From contig NSIL01000005.1 in NCBI GenBank assembly GCA_002737365.1, forward strand, positions 118,399 to 182,398: a stretch of DNA of 64,000 nt, given 5' to 3'. This document shows positions 1-8,343 of this stretch, piece by piece. A program made the position numbers and the translations under genes. The notes under the pieces are model-generated. The model was not told where the DNA came from, did not search any database, and saw only the letters and a program-made list of their open reading frames with translations. Position 1 is the first letter of the stretch. Every line of letters starts with the position of its first letter. This DNA is from Acidobacterium sp. (lineage in GTDB: Bacteria; Acidobacteriota; Vicinamibacteria; Vicinamibacterales; UBA2999).

Positions 1-678
1 CGCTACAGCCCGCGGCCGGCGCGGTGGAAGACGGTCCGCAAGTTCTATTACGAGGGTAGCTACGACTACTTCGAGGATCGCCGCGGCCGGCCCGAGTCGC
101 GTGAGGCCACGGCCGCCTACCGCATGGAGTTGTCGGACGGCGACCAGTGGGCTACCGAGTACTCGGGCGCGTACGAGCATCTCGAGGCGCCCTTCCAGGT
201 CACACCGGGGGTCATCGTGCCGGCCGGCGAATACAACTTCCAGCAGGCGAAGCTGCTCTACACGAGTTCGCCGCAACGACGGGTGTCAGGCACGCTGACG
301 CTGAACTACGGTGGCTTCTATGGCGGCACACTGAAGGAACTGACCTGGCGAGGCCGCCTCGAGTTTGGTCCGCGCTTCTACGCCGAGCCCACGGTGTCGC
401 TCAACCTGTTCAAGACACCGTACGGCGACGGCGACGCCAACATCATCAGCTCGCGTCTCACCTATACGCTGACGCCGCGGATGTTCGCGTCAGCGCTGGT
501 GCAGTACCAGTCGGCCAGTAACGCCGTCACTACCAACGCGAGGTTTCGATGGGAATACCTACCGGGCAGCGAACTGTTCGTCGTCTACAGCGACGGCAGA
601 ACCACCACCGGCCCCGGTTTCCCAGAGTTGGACAACCGGAGCCTGGTGGTCAAAGTAACGAAGCTGTTTCGGTTTTAG
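1..678 (+). CDS. DUF5916-type outer-membrane protein, C-terminal part (5' truncated by window)
   Basis: The frame is open from base 1, so only the last 225 residues are present. They form alternating aromatic/polar strands typical of an outer-membrane barrel and end in LFRF, a C-terminal phenylalanine as in many barrel proteins. The ending (LDNRSLVVKVTKLFRF) and the YEGSYDYFED segment resemble the C-terminal barrel of DUF5916 proteins, which carry an N-terminal CBM9-like domain that would lie outside the window. Function is unknown; surface carbohydrate or peptide handling is only a guess. It converges on pruA with 6 bases between stops. An internal ATG at 124 is not the start because coding character continues upstream of it. 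Confidence 0.7.
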   Translation, partial: RYSPRPARWKTVRKFYYEGSYDYFEDRRGRPESREATAAYRMELSDGDQWATEYSGAYEHLEAPFQVTPGVIVPAGEYNFQQAKLLYTSSPQRRVSGTLTLNYGGFYGGTLKELTWRGRLEFGPRFYAEPTVSLNLFKTPYGDGDANIISSRLTYTLTPRMFASALVQYQSASNAVTTNARFRWEYLPGSELFVVYSDGRTTTGPGFPELDNRSLVVKVTKLFRF

Positions 679-684
679 GACGCC

Positions 685-2319
685 TTACTCTTCCTGCATG
701 AACGGATACTTGTAGTCCGTCGTCGGCGCGAACGTTTCCTTGATGGTCCGCATGCTCACCCAGCGGGCCAGGTTCATCTTCGAACCGGCCTTGTCGTTGG
801 TACCCGACGCGCGTGCGCCACCGAACGGCTGCTGGCCCACCACGGCGCCGGTCGGCTTGTCGTTGATGTAGAAGTTGCCGGCCGCGTTCCTGAGCGCCGA
901 CGAAGCTTCGATCACGGCGGCGCGATCGTACGCGAACACCGCACCGGTCAACGCGTAGGGCGAGGTGCGATCGACAATCTGCAGCATCTCGCTCCACTTC
1001 GCATCGTCGTAGACATAAACCGACAGCACGGGCCCGAAGATCTCCTCGCACAACAGGCGGTAAGACGGGTCAGCCGATTCGACCAGCGTCGGCTCGATGA
1101 AGTAGCCTTCGTCGCCCTTGCAGCCGCCGCCCTGGATCACCGTGGCGTTCTTCTTCGCATCATCGATGTAGCCGCTGATCTTGGTGAAGGATTTCTGGTC
1201 GATGACCGCGCCCATGAAGTTACGGAAGTCCCGGACATCGCCCATCTTGATGTCCTTCATCATCGCCACCATGCGATCGCGGATGTCGTTCCAGCGGGAC
1301 TTGGGCACATACATCCGGCTGGCAGCCGAGCACTTCTGGCCCTGGTACTCGAACGCGCCACGCACGGCGGCGACGGCGACTTCCTGTGGATCGGCCGACG
1401 GGTGCACAACGATGAAGTCCTTGCCACCGGTTTCGCCGACCAGGCGAGGATAGCCACGATACTTACCGAGGTTCTGGCCGACCCGCTGCCACATGCCGTT
1501 GAACACGGCGGTGCTGCCGGTGAAGTGAATACCTGCCAGGTCAGGGTGATCGAGCAGCACCTCGGAGATCTCGACCGGGTTACCCGGCACGAAGTTGATC
1601 ACGCCCGGCGGCAGGCCCGCCGCCTCGAGCAACTTCATCACGTAGTACGCGCTCAGCATGGCAGTACCCGCTGGCTTCCACACGACGGTGTTGCCCATCA
1701 GCGCCGGAGCACCCGCGAGGTTGCCACCAATGGCGGTGAAGTTAAACGGCGAAATGGCGTAGACGAAGCCTTCAAGCGGCCGGTACTCCATCTGGTTCCA
1801 GACCGCGTGAGTGCTGTCGGGCTGTTCCGCGATCAGCTCCTGGGCGAACGCGACGTTGAAGCGCCAGAAGTCGACCAACTCCGAAGCGGCGTCGATCTCC
1901 GCCTGGTAGGCGGTCTTCGACTGGCCCAGCATGGTGGCGGCGACAATCGTCGAGCGCCAGGTAGTGGTCAACAGTTCGGCCGCGCGCAGAAACACGGCGG
2001 CGCGGTCTTCGAACGACCAGCCTGACCATTCCTTGCGCGCCGCCATCGCGGCAGCCACCGCCTGGCGGACCTGGTCGGGGGTCGCCTGGTGGAACTGAGC
2101 TAGCACGTGGCCGTGCTGGTGGGGCATGACGGCCGGCGCGGTGGCGGTGTTGCGAATCTCCTTGCCACCGATCACGATCGGAATATCGACCGTTTCGCCG
2201 GCCATCGTGGCCAGGCGGGCCTTGAGCTCGGCGCGGGCCGGTGTGCCGGGCGCATAGCTCAGGTTCGGGTCGTTCTCGGGGCGGGGAACTCGACGGCGGC
2301 CGGTGATGGCGTCAGACAT
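685..2319 (-). CDS. pruA: L-glutamate gamma-semialdehyde dehydrogenase (1-pyrroline-5-carboxylate dehydrogenase)
   Basis: A 544-residue aldehyde dehydrogenase. It oxidises glutamate semialdehyde to glutamate with NAD+, the second step of proline catabolism. The catalytic cysteine is in QGQKCSAASR (Cys330) and the general-base glutamate in GETGGKD (Glu296); the GSTAVF segment and the EEIFGPVLSVYVYDD segment are standard for the family. Length and the N-terminal extension (RPENDPNLSYAPGTPAR) fit the stand-alone P5CDH type (about 540 residues) rather than bifunctional PutA. No proline dehydrogenase is next to it, so the first step must be encoded elsewhere. It appears monocistronic. Confidence 0.92.
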   Translation of the reverse strand: MSDAITGRRRVPRPENDPNLSYAPGTPARAELKARLATMAGETVDIPIVIGGKEIRNTATAPAVMPHQHGHVLAQFHQATPDQVRQAVAAAMAARKEWSGWSFEDRAAVFLRAAELLTTTWRSTIVAATMLGQSKTAYQAEIDAASELVDFWRFNVAFAQELIAEQPDSTHAVWNQMEYRPLEGFVYAISPFNFTAIGGNLAGAPALMGNTVVWKPAGTAMLSAYYVMKLLEAAGLPPGVINFVPGNPVEISEVLLDHPDLAGIHFTGSTAVFNGMWQRVGQNLGKYRGYPRLVGETGGKDFIVVHPSADPQEVAVAAVRGAFEYQGQKCSAASRMYVPKSRWNDIRDRMVAMMKDIKMGDVRDFRNFMGAVIDQKSFTKISGYIDDAKKNATVIQGGGCKGDEGYFIEPTLVESADPSYRLLCEEIFGPVLSVYVYDDAKWSEMLQIVDRTSPYALTGAVFAYDRAAVIEASSALRNAAGNFYINDKPTGAVVGQQPFGGARASGTNDKAGSKMNLARWVSMRTIKETFAPTTDYKYPFMQEE

Positions 2320-2329
2320 GTGCGCGCTT

Positions 2330-2613
2330 CCTTTGGAATGGGGCGAAGCCCTATTCTATCGAAGGGCGTTACACCCTGCCGTGGAAGTTCGGCTGGATCC
2401 GCGCGACGAGCGCATGGCCGAGTTCGACGCCGGCCTCGCTATCCGTGCGGGCTCGATGACTTGTGGGGTGAGCGCGTGGCCGTCGATGACGGGTCCATTA
2501 ACCACCTATTGCTCGCCGCCCTGCCAGAGGCGCGACGGCCCACGCTGCAGGTGGCCGCGCACAAGGTGAATGTCATCTTCGAGCCGTTCACGCTGACAAT
2601 TCCACTCGCTTGA
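2330..2613 (+). pseudogene. possible decayed coding remnant in the pruA-MATE gap
   Basis: The 360-base gap between two minus-strand genes holds no intact gene. On the plus strand two frames look protein-like in succession: an early one reading FYRRALHPAVEVRLDPRDER, and from about 2480 a second frame reading GERVAVDDGSINHLLLAALP and ending IFEPFTLTIPLA at 2613. This could be a frameshifted remnant of a small gene, but I recognise no family and high-GC noise can give the same look. Confidence 0.2.
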
Positions 2614-2679
2614 GAATTCACAGGTTCCTTTTGAACTCCTAAGCTCCTGATCTCCTGTTAATGGGCGACGACGTCGCGC

Positions 2680-4080
2680 CTAGTGCGCGACGACGATGTG
2701 TCGCCACTTGCCCTGGCGGAAGCGCATCACCGTCAGCACGCAGCGGGCGAAGTGGCCGAGCACAATGGCGAGCCAGATGTCGCTGGCGACGAGCGGGCGG
2801 GTCGCCTGGATGATGGTGCACATCCCGATCGGCACGGCCACCTGCGACGCCAGGGTGATGAAGAGCGGGCTGCGGGTGTCGCCGGTCCCCTGCAGGCCGC
2901 CGGTGTAGGTCAACGCCAGCGTGATGAAGAAGCCTGACACGGCGAGGTACTGCAGCAGTTGCTGACCGAGCATCGCGACCGCCGGTTCGGTGGCGCCGAA
3001 GGCGCCGAGCAGCGTTTGCGGAATCGTGACGAACAGCAGGCCGACGAATGCCGCCACGCCCAGGCCGATGCGAGAGGCGGCGTGGACCCCCCGCATGGCG
3101 CGCTCGGGATGGCCGGCACCCAGGTTCTGTCCGGCGATGGTGGCGGCCGCGCCCATGAGACCGACCGAGGTCCAGGTAATCATCGAAAATAGTTCCGTGT
3201 AGCCAATGGTGAAGGCCGCCTGCGCGGCCGCGCTCTGCGGCAGCGAGCCGATGTAGCGCAGCATCAGGACGCCGGCCACGTTCATCGCGATCCCCTGGAC
3301 CCCGGTTGGCAGTCCGAAGCGGAACAGCGCGCGAATAATCGTCCAGTCGGGGCGCCAATCCATCTCGCTCGAGACCTTGAATACCAGCCGGCCCTTGAAC
3401 AACTGGTACAGCGCATACGCGCTCACGGAGCTCGAGGCGATGGCGGTGCCGAGCGCTGAGCCCGCCGTGCCCAGTGCCGGGATCGGCCCCAAGCCGGGAA
3501 TGAAGATCAGGTTGAGGATGACGTTCAGGATCGTCATGGTCACGCCGAGACGCAGCGGCGTGCGCGTGTCGCCGGCGGCGCGCAGCGCCGAGGTCAGCAT
3601 GAAGAACGACAACATGCCGAAGCTGAGCGCGAAGTTGATGCGCAGGAACGGCAACGCCAGCGCCTTGACCTCGCCCGAGGCATTGACCATCTCGAGCAGG
3701 TAGGGCGACAGGACATACCCGACTGGCCCCATGACCGCGTACATCGCGATGGCGGTCAGCAGCGCCTGTTGCACCGTCTTGTTCACCTTCTCGACGTCGC
3801 CGGCGCCAACGAAGCGGGCGACCAGCACAGCCTGGCCGGTGAACAGCGAGGCGATGAAGACAATGACGACGAGGAAGATTTGCCAGCTGACGCCGATAGC
3901 GGCGTTGCCCGTGTAGCCGATCAGGTGACCGACCAGAATGTGATCGACCACGCCCTGGAGGCCGGCGATCACGTTCTGAAGCATGGTGGGCCACGCCAGC
4001 TTCCAAACGGCGGGACCAATGGGGCCTTCGACGAGCGACCGATCGAACGGCGACTTCTTCTTCAGGGACGGGTCCGACAA
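2680..4080 (-). CDS. MATE family efflux transporter
   Basis: A 466-residue, strongly hydrophobic protein with about twelve transmembrane segments and the two-fold repeat of multidrug and toxic compound extrusion carriers. The first half opens GPAVWKLAWPTMLQNVIAGLQ and contains VARFVGAGD; the second repeat contains the matching TIAGQNLGAGHPERA segment. Family members export cationic drugs or metabolites using Na+ or H+ gradients across the inner membrane; the substrate cannot be told from sequence. It lies 18 bases downstream of parE on the same strand and is probably the last gene of a NYN-parE-MATE transcript. Confidence 0.88.
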   Translation of the reverse strand: MSDPSLKKKSPFDRSLVEGPIGPAVWKLAWPTMLQNVIAGLQGVVDHILVGHLIGYTGNAAIGVSWQIFLVVIVFIASLFTGQAVLVARFVGAGDVEKVNKTVQQALLTAIAMYAVMGPVGYVLSPYLLEMVNASGEVKALALPFLRINFALSFGMLSFFMLTSALRAAGDTRTPLRLGVTMTILNVILNLIFIPGLGPIPALGTAGSALGTAIASSSVSAYALYQLFKGRLVFKVSSEMDWRPDWTIIRALFRFGLPTGVQGIAMNVAGVLMLRYIGSLPQSAAAQAAFTIGYTELFSMITWTSVGLMGAAATIAGQNLGAGHPERAMRGVHAASRIGLGVAAFVGLLFVTIPQTLLGAFGATEPAVAMLGQQLLQYLAVSGFFITLALTYTGGLQGTGDTRSPLFITLASQVAVPIGMCTIIQATRPLVASDIWLAIVLGHFARCVLTVMRFRQGKWRHIVVAH

Positions 4081-4098
4081 ACGACCTGAATTCTACCT

Positions 4099-6003
4099 TT
4101 AAACGTCGAGCTCAACGGCGTCTTCGGCCCGGTCCATGATGAAGCGGAAGCGCGCCGAGGCGTCCTTGCCCATCAGTTCGTTGATCACGCGATCGGTCAT
4201 CAGCTGATCGGCAACTTCCACCTTCAACAACCGCCGCGTGCGGGGGTTGAGCGTAGTCTCCCACAGCACCTTGGGCATCATCTCGCCCAGGCCCTTGAAG
4301 CGGGTGATCTCGGGATTGGCGCGGCCGGTTTTGGTCTTCAGGATCTGCGCCTTCTGCAGCTCGTCGAGCGCCCAGAATGTCTCCTTGCCGACGTCGATGC
4401 GGTAGAGCGGCGGTTGCGCCAGGTAGACACGACCGGCCGCCATCAATTGCGGCAGGTGACGGAAGATAAACGTCAGCAGCAGCGTCGCGATGTGATGGCC
4501 GTCAGAGTCGGCGTCGGCGAGGATGATCACCTTGCCGTACCGCATGCGATTAAGGTCGAAGTTCTTGCCGACCCCGCAGCCGAGCGCCGTGACCAGATCG
4601 GCCAGCTCCTTGTTCTCGAGCACCTTGGCGGTTGACACCCCTTCGGTGTTCAGCACCTTGCCGCGCAGTGGCAGAATGGCCTGGCGCGCGCGATCGCGGC
4701 CCTGCTTCGCCGACCCACCTGCCGAGTCACCTTCGACCACAAACAACTCGCTGGTCATCGAGCCGGGATTGGTGCAGTCGGCCAGCTTGCCCGGCAGGTT
4801 GACGCGTCCTGCGGTCGGACCCTTGCGCACCACTTCCGAGGCCGCGGCCCGGCTGGCCTCGCGGGCCCGCGCCGACAGGATGATGCGCGCGACAATCGCT
4901 TCGGCGATCGACTGGTTGTTGTTCAACCAGTGTTCGAGGCCCGGCCGCACCAGCCCGTCAACAGCCGACATCACTTCTGGATTGTTCAGGCGATCCTTGG
5001 TCTGCCCCTGGAACTGCGGTTCCTGGATGAAGACGGACAGGATGCCGGTGAGACCTTCGCGGATGTCTTCAGCGCTGAGCGTCACGCCCTTCGGCGACAG
5101 GTTGTGGGTCTCGATGTAGTTGCGGACCGCCTTGCCGAGCCCGGCGCGGAAGCCGTTCTCGTGCGTCCCGCCCGAGGCGGTGGGAATGCCGTTGACGTAG
5201 CTGCGAAGACTCTCGTCGGTGGCCTCGGTCCACTGCAGCACCAGCTCGAGCTTGGTGCTGCCGTCTTTCTCGAGCGTGAATGGCGCTTCGTGCACCGGCT
5301 TCGCGTTGCGCTCGGCGACGATCTTCTTCAGGTAATCGACCAGCCCTTCTTCGTGCTGAAAGACTTCCTTCTGCCCGCTGGTCTCGTCTTCGAAAGCGAC
5401 TTTCACGCCGCGGTGCAGGTAGCTGGCCACTTCGAGGCGCTCACGAATCAGCGACGCTTCGAACTCGACCTTCGGAAAAATCTGCGGGTCGGGCCTGAAG
5501 AACACCGTCGTGCCGGTGCCGCGCGCCGGACCCACTTTCTTCAGGCTGCCTTGCGGCTTGCCCTGCTTGAAGGTCATCTCGTACTGGTGACCATCGCGCC
5601 GGACGGTCGCCACCAGCTCACGCGACAACGCGTTCACCACGCTGGCACCCACGCCGTGGAGACCGCCGGCGGTCTTGTAGTTGCCGGCTTCGAACTTGCC
5701 GCCCGCGTGGAGCACCGTGAAGATCACTTCCAGCGCACTTTTCTTCGTCTTGGGATGCGCATCGACCGGAATGCCGCGGCCATCGTCTTCGACCGTGATC
5801 GACGAGCCGTCCTGGTGCAGCGTGACGCGGATGTTCGCGGCGTGGCCATTCATGGCCTCGTCGATCGAATTGTCGAGCGTCTCCCAGACCAGGTGATGCA
5901 GGCCCGTGCTGCCGACGCCGCCGATGTACATGCCGGGGCGCTTACGAACCGGCTCGAGCCCCTCGAGAACGGTGATGTCCTTGGCGGTGTAGGAAGTAGA
6001 CAC
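4099..6003 (-). CDS. parE: DNA topoisomerase IV subunit B (type IIA topoisomerase ATPase subunit)
   Basis: A 634-residue GyrB/ParE protein. The GHKL ATPase domain contains DNSIDEA (about residue 46) and GRGIPVD; the TOPRIM domain contains [15 protein letters not shown] (about residue 420) and the metal-binding DADSDG (about 497); the GLGEMMP motif is near the C-terminus. Length of about 630 and lack of the long GyrB insertion favour ParE over GyrB. The partner subunit is encoded 13 kb away at 18966-21383. The start is GTG at 6003, and its G is also the last base of the upstream stop TAG, so translation is likely coupled to the NYN gene. Confidence 0.9.
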   Translation of the reverse strand: MSTSYTAKDITVLEGLEPVRKRPGMYIGGVGSTGLHHLVWETLDNSIDEAMNGHAANIRVTLHQDGSSITVEDDGRGIPVDAHPKTKKSALEVIFTVLHAGGKFEAGNYKTAGGLHGVGASVVNALSRELVATVRRDGHQYEMTFKQGKPQGSLKKVGPARGTGTTVFFRPDPQIFPKVEFEASLIRERLEVASYLHRGVKVAFEDETSGQKEVFQHEEGLVDYLKKIVAERNAKPVHEAPFTLEKDGSTKLELVLQWTEATDESLRSYVNGIPTASGGTHENGFRAGLGKAVRNYIETHNLSPKGVTLSAEDIREGLTGILSVFIQEPQFQGQTKDRLNNPEVMSAVDGLVRPGLEHWLNNNQSIAEAIVARIILSARAREASRAAASEVVRKGPTAGRVNLPGKLADCTNPGSMTSELFVVEGDSAGGSAKQGRDRARQAILPLRGKVLNTEGVSTAKVLENKELADLVTALGCGVGKNFDLNRMRYGKVIILADADSDGHHIATLLLTFIFRHLPQLMAAGRVYLAQPPLYRIDVGKETFWALDELQKAQILKTKTGRANPEITRFKGLGEMMPKVLWETTLNPRTRRLLKVEVADQLMTDRVINELMGKDASARFRFIMDRAEDAVELDV

Positions 6004-7490
6004 TAGCCTTTCTTCTTGCGCGGGGCCGGCTTCTTCTTGTCGGCCTTGACCGCAGGTGCGGCGGTCTTCTTGGCGCGCGCGGTCTTCCTGGCCTTCGACG
6101 CCGGTTTCGGGGCCGCCTCGACGTTGCCATCCACCTCAAGCGGTGACGCCACCGGCTCGGCAATGGCGGGCGGCAATGGCTCGACCAGCATCGACGGTTC
6201 GAGTTCGTCAACCGGCGACTGGGTGTTGTTCACGACGAGGCCCCAGCCGTGCGGCACCGTGGCGCGCGCGGTCGCGCCGTTGGCGAACACGCGCAAGCCA
6301 CCCTGGCGATCGCGCTCCAGACGGAGGATGCCGTCCTTCTGGCACGCGCGCATCAGGTCGGCGATCGAGCCGTAGCGGCGCTCGTCGAAGTCGGGCTGGG
6401 CCGCTTTGAGAAACTGCTTGAACTGGCGCGGATACATCGGCCAGCGTGGCGGCGTCGCCGCTTCGGCCAGCAGGCGCCGCACCAGGGCCACGCCATCACC
6501 GAGTGAGGCGGGTTCGGTCGGGGCGGGACGCGTTTCCTGCTCCTCGTCGAGCTCGGCGGCGCCGGAACCCGAGTTGGACTGTTCCAGCAGTTCGCGCGCG
6601 GCGCGACGGCCGGCTTCACGCGACGCCGAGATCGCGTCGCTCGATGCATCGGGCACGAGCGTCGGCGTTGGCGGCGGGAGCGCTGCCGGTTCGGCCGCGT
6701 CAGTGTGGCCATCGTTCAACTCAACCAGGGTGCTGCGGCCCTGGTGCTTCAGCGTGACGATGCCCTGTTGCGCCAGCTTGTCGGCAAAGTCGCGAAAGCT
6801 GCCGACGCCGTAGTCGCGTTCCGAAAACGACGAGTCGAGCTGCAACAGCGTGCTCTTCAGCAAGCCGAGCTGCGGCGAGACCTCGCGGTCGGCCAACACC
6901 TTCAGCGCGCGCTTCACGAGCGCGACGGACTGTTCGATCGGCTGCGTGCCGCTGCTGTGGCCCTGGGGGCGCGGCCGATCGCTGCTGCCCCGCTCGGGGC
7001 GCGGCTGGCTCGGACGGCGATCCGGCACGACGTTCTCGTAGGCGATGAACTCGGTGCAGTTCTTCTGCATCACCTGGCTGGTGAAGGCACGGCCGCCGAC
7101 CACAAACACCTTGCGGTCGTACTGCTTGAGCTTTTCCACCAGCGTGATGAAGTCGCTGTCGCCGCCGACGATGACGAAGGCGTTGATGTGGGAGTGGGTG
7201 AACGCCATCTCGAGCGCGTCGAGAGCGAGGTTGATGTCGGCACCGTTCTTGTCGCCGCCGGGCGTCGGCACCCGCTGCACGAGGCGAACCGCGTGTTGCG
7301 CCATGGCGCGACCGTAGTCGCCGGATCGCTTCCAGTCGCCGTACGCGACCTTGGTGATGATTTCACCGCGTTCCTTGATGGCTTCGAGCACGGCGCCGAT
7401 ATCGAACGGCAGGCCGAGGGTCGTCTTCACGCCGATTTCGACGTTGTCGAAGTCGATGAAAACGGCAATCTTCAGTCTTTGATCTGACAT
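6003..7490 (-). CDS. NYN-domain (LabA/DUF88-like) protein with two OST-HTH/LOTUS domains
   Basis: A 495-residue protein. Residues 1-150 are a NYN/PIN-fold domain with the expected acidic residues: FIDFDN (Asp13, Asp15), [14 protein letters not shown] and GGDSDFITL. This fold is known in metal-dependent RNases such as MARF1 and LabA-like proteins. Two helix-turn-helix segments of OST-HTH/LOTUS type follow, near residues 189-255 and 330-400; such domains bind RNA, including G-rich RNA. The last 30 residues are Lys/Ala-rich and probably bind nucleic acid. A role as an RNA-binding ribonuclease is inferred. It is first in a unit with parE, overlapping it by one base. Confidence 0.8.
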   Translation of the reverse strand: MSDQRLKIAVFIDFDNVEIGVKTTLGLPFDIGAVLEAIKERGEIITKVAYGDWKRSGDYGRAMAQHAVRLVQRVPTPGGDKNGADINLALDALEMAFTHSHINAFVIVGGDSDFITLVEKLKQYDRKVFVVGGRAFTSQVMQKNCTEFIAYENVVPDRRPSQPRPERGSSDRPRPQGHSSGTQPIEQSVALVKRALKVLADREVSPQLGLLKSTLLQLDSSFSERDYGVGSFRDFADKLAQQGIVTLKHQGRSTLVELNDGHTDAAEPAALPPPTPTLVPDASSDAISASREAGRRAARELLEQSNSGSGAAELDEEQETRPAPTEPASLGDGVALVRRLLAEAATPPRWPMYPRQFKQFLKAAQPDFDERRYGSIADLMRACQKDGILRLERDRQGGLRVFANGATARATVPHGWGLVVNNTQSPVDELEPSMLVEPLPPAIAEPVASPLEVDGNVEAAPKPASKARKTARAKKTAAPAVKADKKKPAPRKKKG

Positions 7491-7525
7491 GTACTTTCGT
7501 TACTTTCGAGTTAGAGAAATCCTGG

Positions 7526-7579
7526 GGCGTGGCGGCTTGGGGCGTGGCCAAGAGTGGCTGAGTTGCAAGCCACCAAGTC
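7526..7579. repeat. heptamer repeats upstream of the NYN gene
   Basis: GGCGTGG at 7526-7532, one extra base, then GGCTTGG (7534-7540) and GGCGTGG (7541-7547), followed by inverted-orientation units GCAAGCC (7565-7571) and CCAAGTC (7573-7579). This is the same heptamer family as at 8293-8341 and 46886-46913, here degenerate. It sits in the divergent gap between the NYN gene and the TPR gene; I see no other clear element in this gap. Confidence 0.55.
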
Positions 7580-7669
7580 TGCATGCCTCCGAGGGGTCAC
7601 CGGGAGGTGTTGCCATAGAGTATACCTGCCGGCATGACGGTTGCAGTATCAAAAGGCTGGAGTATCCAA

Positions 7670-8293
7670 ATGACAGCAATGTGCACACGAAACAGGTCGC
7701 TTTTCGCCGTCCTCACGGCCCTGGCCGCGTGGATTCTTCCCGGCTTGGGCGTAAATGTGTCCGCGGCGGAGCAGAAACCGGAAGTCCAACGCCTGTTCCA
7801 GTCGGGTGATTACGAGCAGGTCGTGGCGGCATCGCGCGAGGGCGATCCCGCCTCGACCTACCTGGCGGCGCAAGCCCTGCTCAAACTCAACCGGATGGAC
7901 GAGGTAGCGGCAGAGTTCGCGCGACTGAAGGGGAACGGTCCGGCCTGGAGTCTCGTCGGCGAATCGGGCGAGGCGCTCGCCGCCAACGACGCCGGGCGCG
8001 CGACCGAATTGGCGCGCAAGGCCACCGCGGCCGACGGCAACAATCCGTCTGCGTTCTACCAGCTTGGCCTGGCCACGAGCAAAGGCAGCGACTGGGGCGG
8101 CGCGACCGCAGCCTTCAACCAGGCCCTCGCGCTGAAGCCTGACCTCGCCTACGCGCACTACTACGCGGCGCTCGCCGCGCAGCGGCAGCGCCAGTTGCCC
8201 AAGGCCGGCGAACACTTCGAAGCCTTCCTGCGCCTGGCCCCAGAGGCGCCCGAGCGCCAGGCGGTGCAGGCGATCATGCGTAGCCTCAAATAG
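7670..8293 (+). CDS. exported tetratricopeptide-repeat protein
   Basis: A 207-residue protein starting at ATG 7670, which has GGAG seven bases upstream; an ATG at 7634 in frame would add 12 residues in front of the signal peptide. An N-terminal signal sequence (RSLFAVLTALAAWILPGLG, then SAA-EQ as a likely cleavage site) suggests export. The mature part is alpha-helical with TPR pairs, clearest in the last third (PSAFYQLGLATSKGSDWGGA and AYAHYYAALAAQRQ). TPR proteins scaffold protein complexes. It converges on the TamB-TamA fusion and shares a terminator hairpin with it, so a link to envelope assembly is possible but only positional. Confidence 0.75.
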   Translation: MTAMCTRNRSLFAVLTALAAWILPGLGVNVSAAEQKPEVQRLFQSGDYEQVVAASREGDPASTYLAAQALLKLNRMDEVAAEFARLKGNGPAWSLVGESGEALAANDAGRATELARKATAADGNNPSAFYQLGLATSKGSDWGGATAAFNQALALKPDLAYAHYYAALAAQRQRQLPKAGEHFEAFLRLAPEAPERQAVQAIMRSLK

Positions 8294-8343
8294 GCTTGGG
8301 GCTTGGGACTTGGGACTTGATCAAGCCTCAAGCCCCAAGCCTA
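8291..8343. terminator. stop-to-stop inverted heptamer array, bidirectional terminator-like hairpin
   Basis: Arms 8291-8305 and 8329-8343 are perfectly complementary over 15 bp and include both stop codons of the convergent genes. The whole block is built of 7-base units: four direct (GGCTTGG, GGCTTGG, GACTTGG, GACTTGA at 8293-8320) and three inverse (TCAAGCC, TCAAGCC, CCAAGCC at 8321-8341). Position between two convergent genes suggests a bidirectional terminator; there is no T-run. Confidence 0.7.

Noticed and set aside
4930-6006. A 358-codon plus-strand frame opposite parE
   Set aside because: Shadow of a conserved gene; no recognisable motif and no ribosome-binding site.
8293-8341. CRISPR-like or attachment-site interpretation of the short repeats
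   Set aside because: Units are 7 bases, contiguous and without spacers, and no cas, integrase or recombinase gene is nearby.
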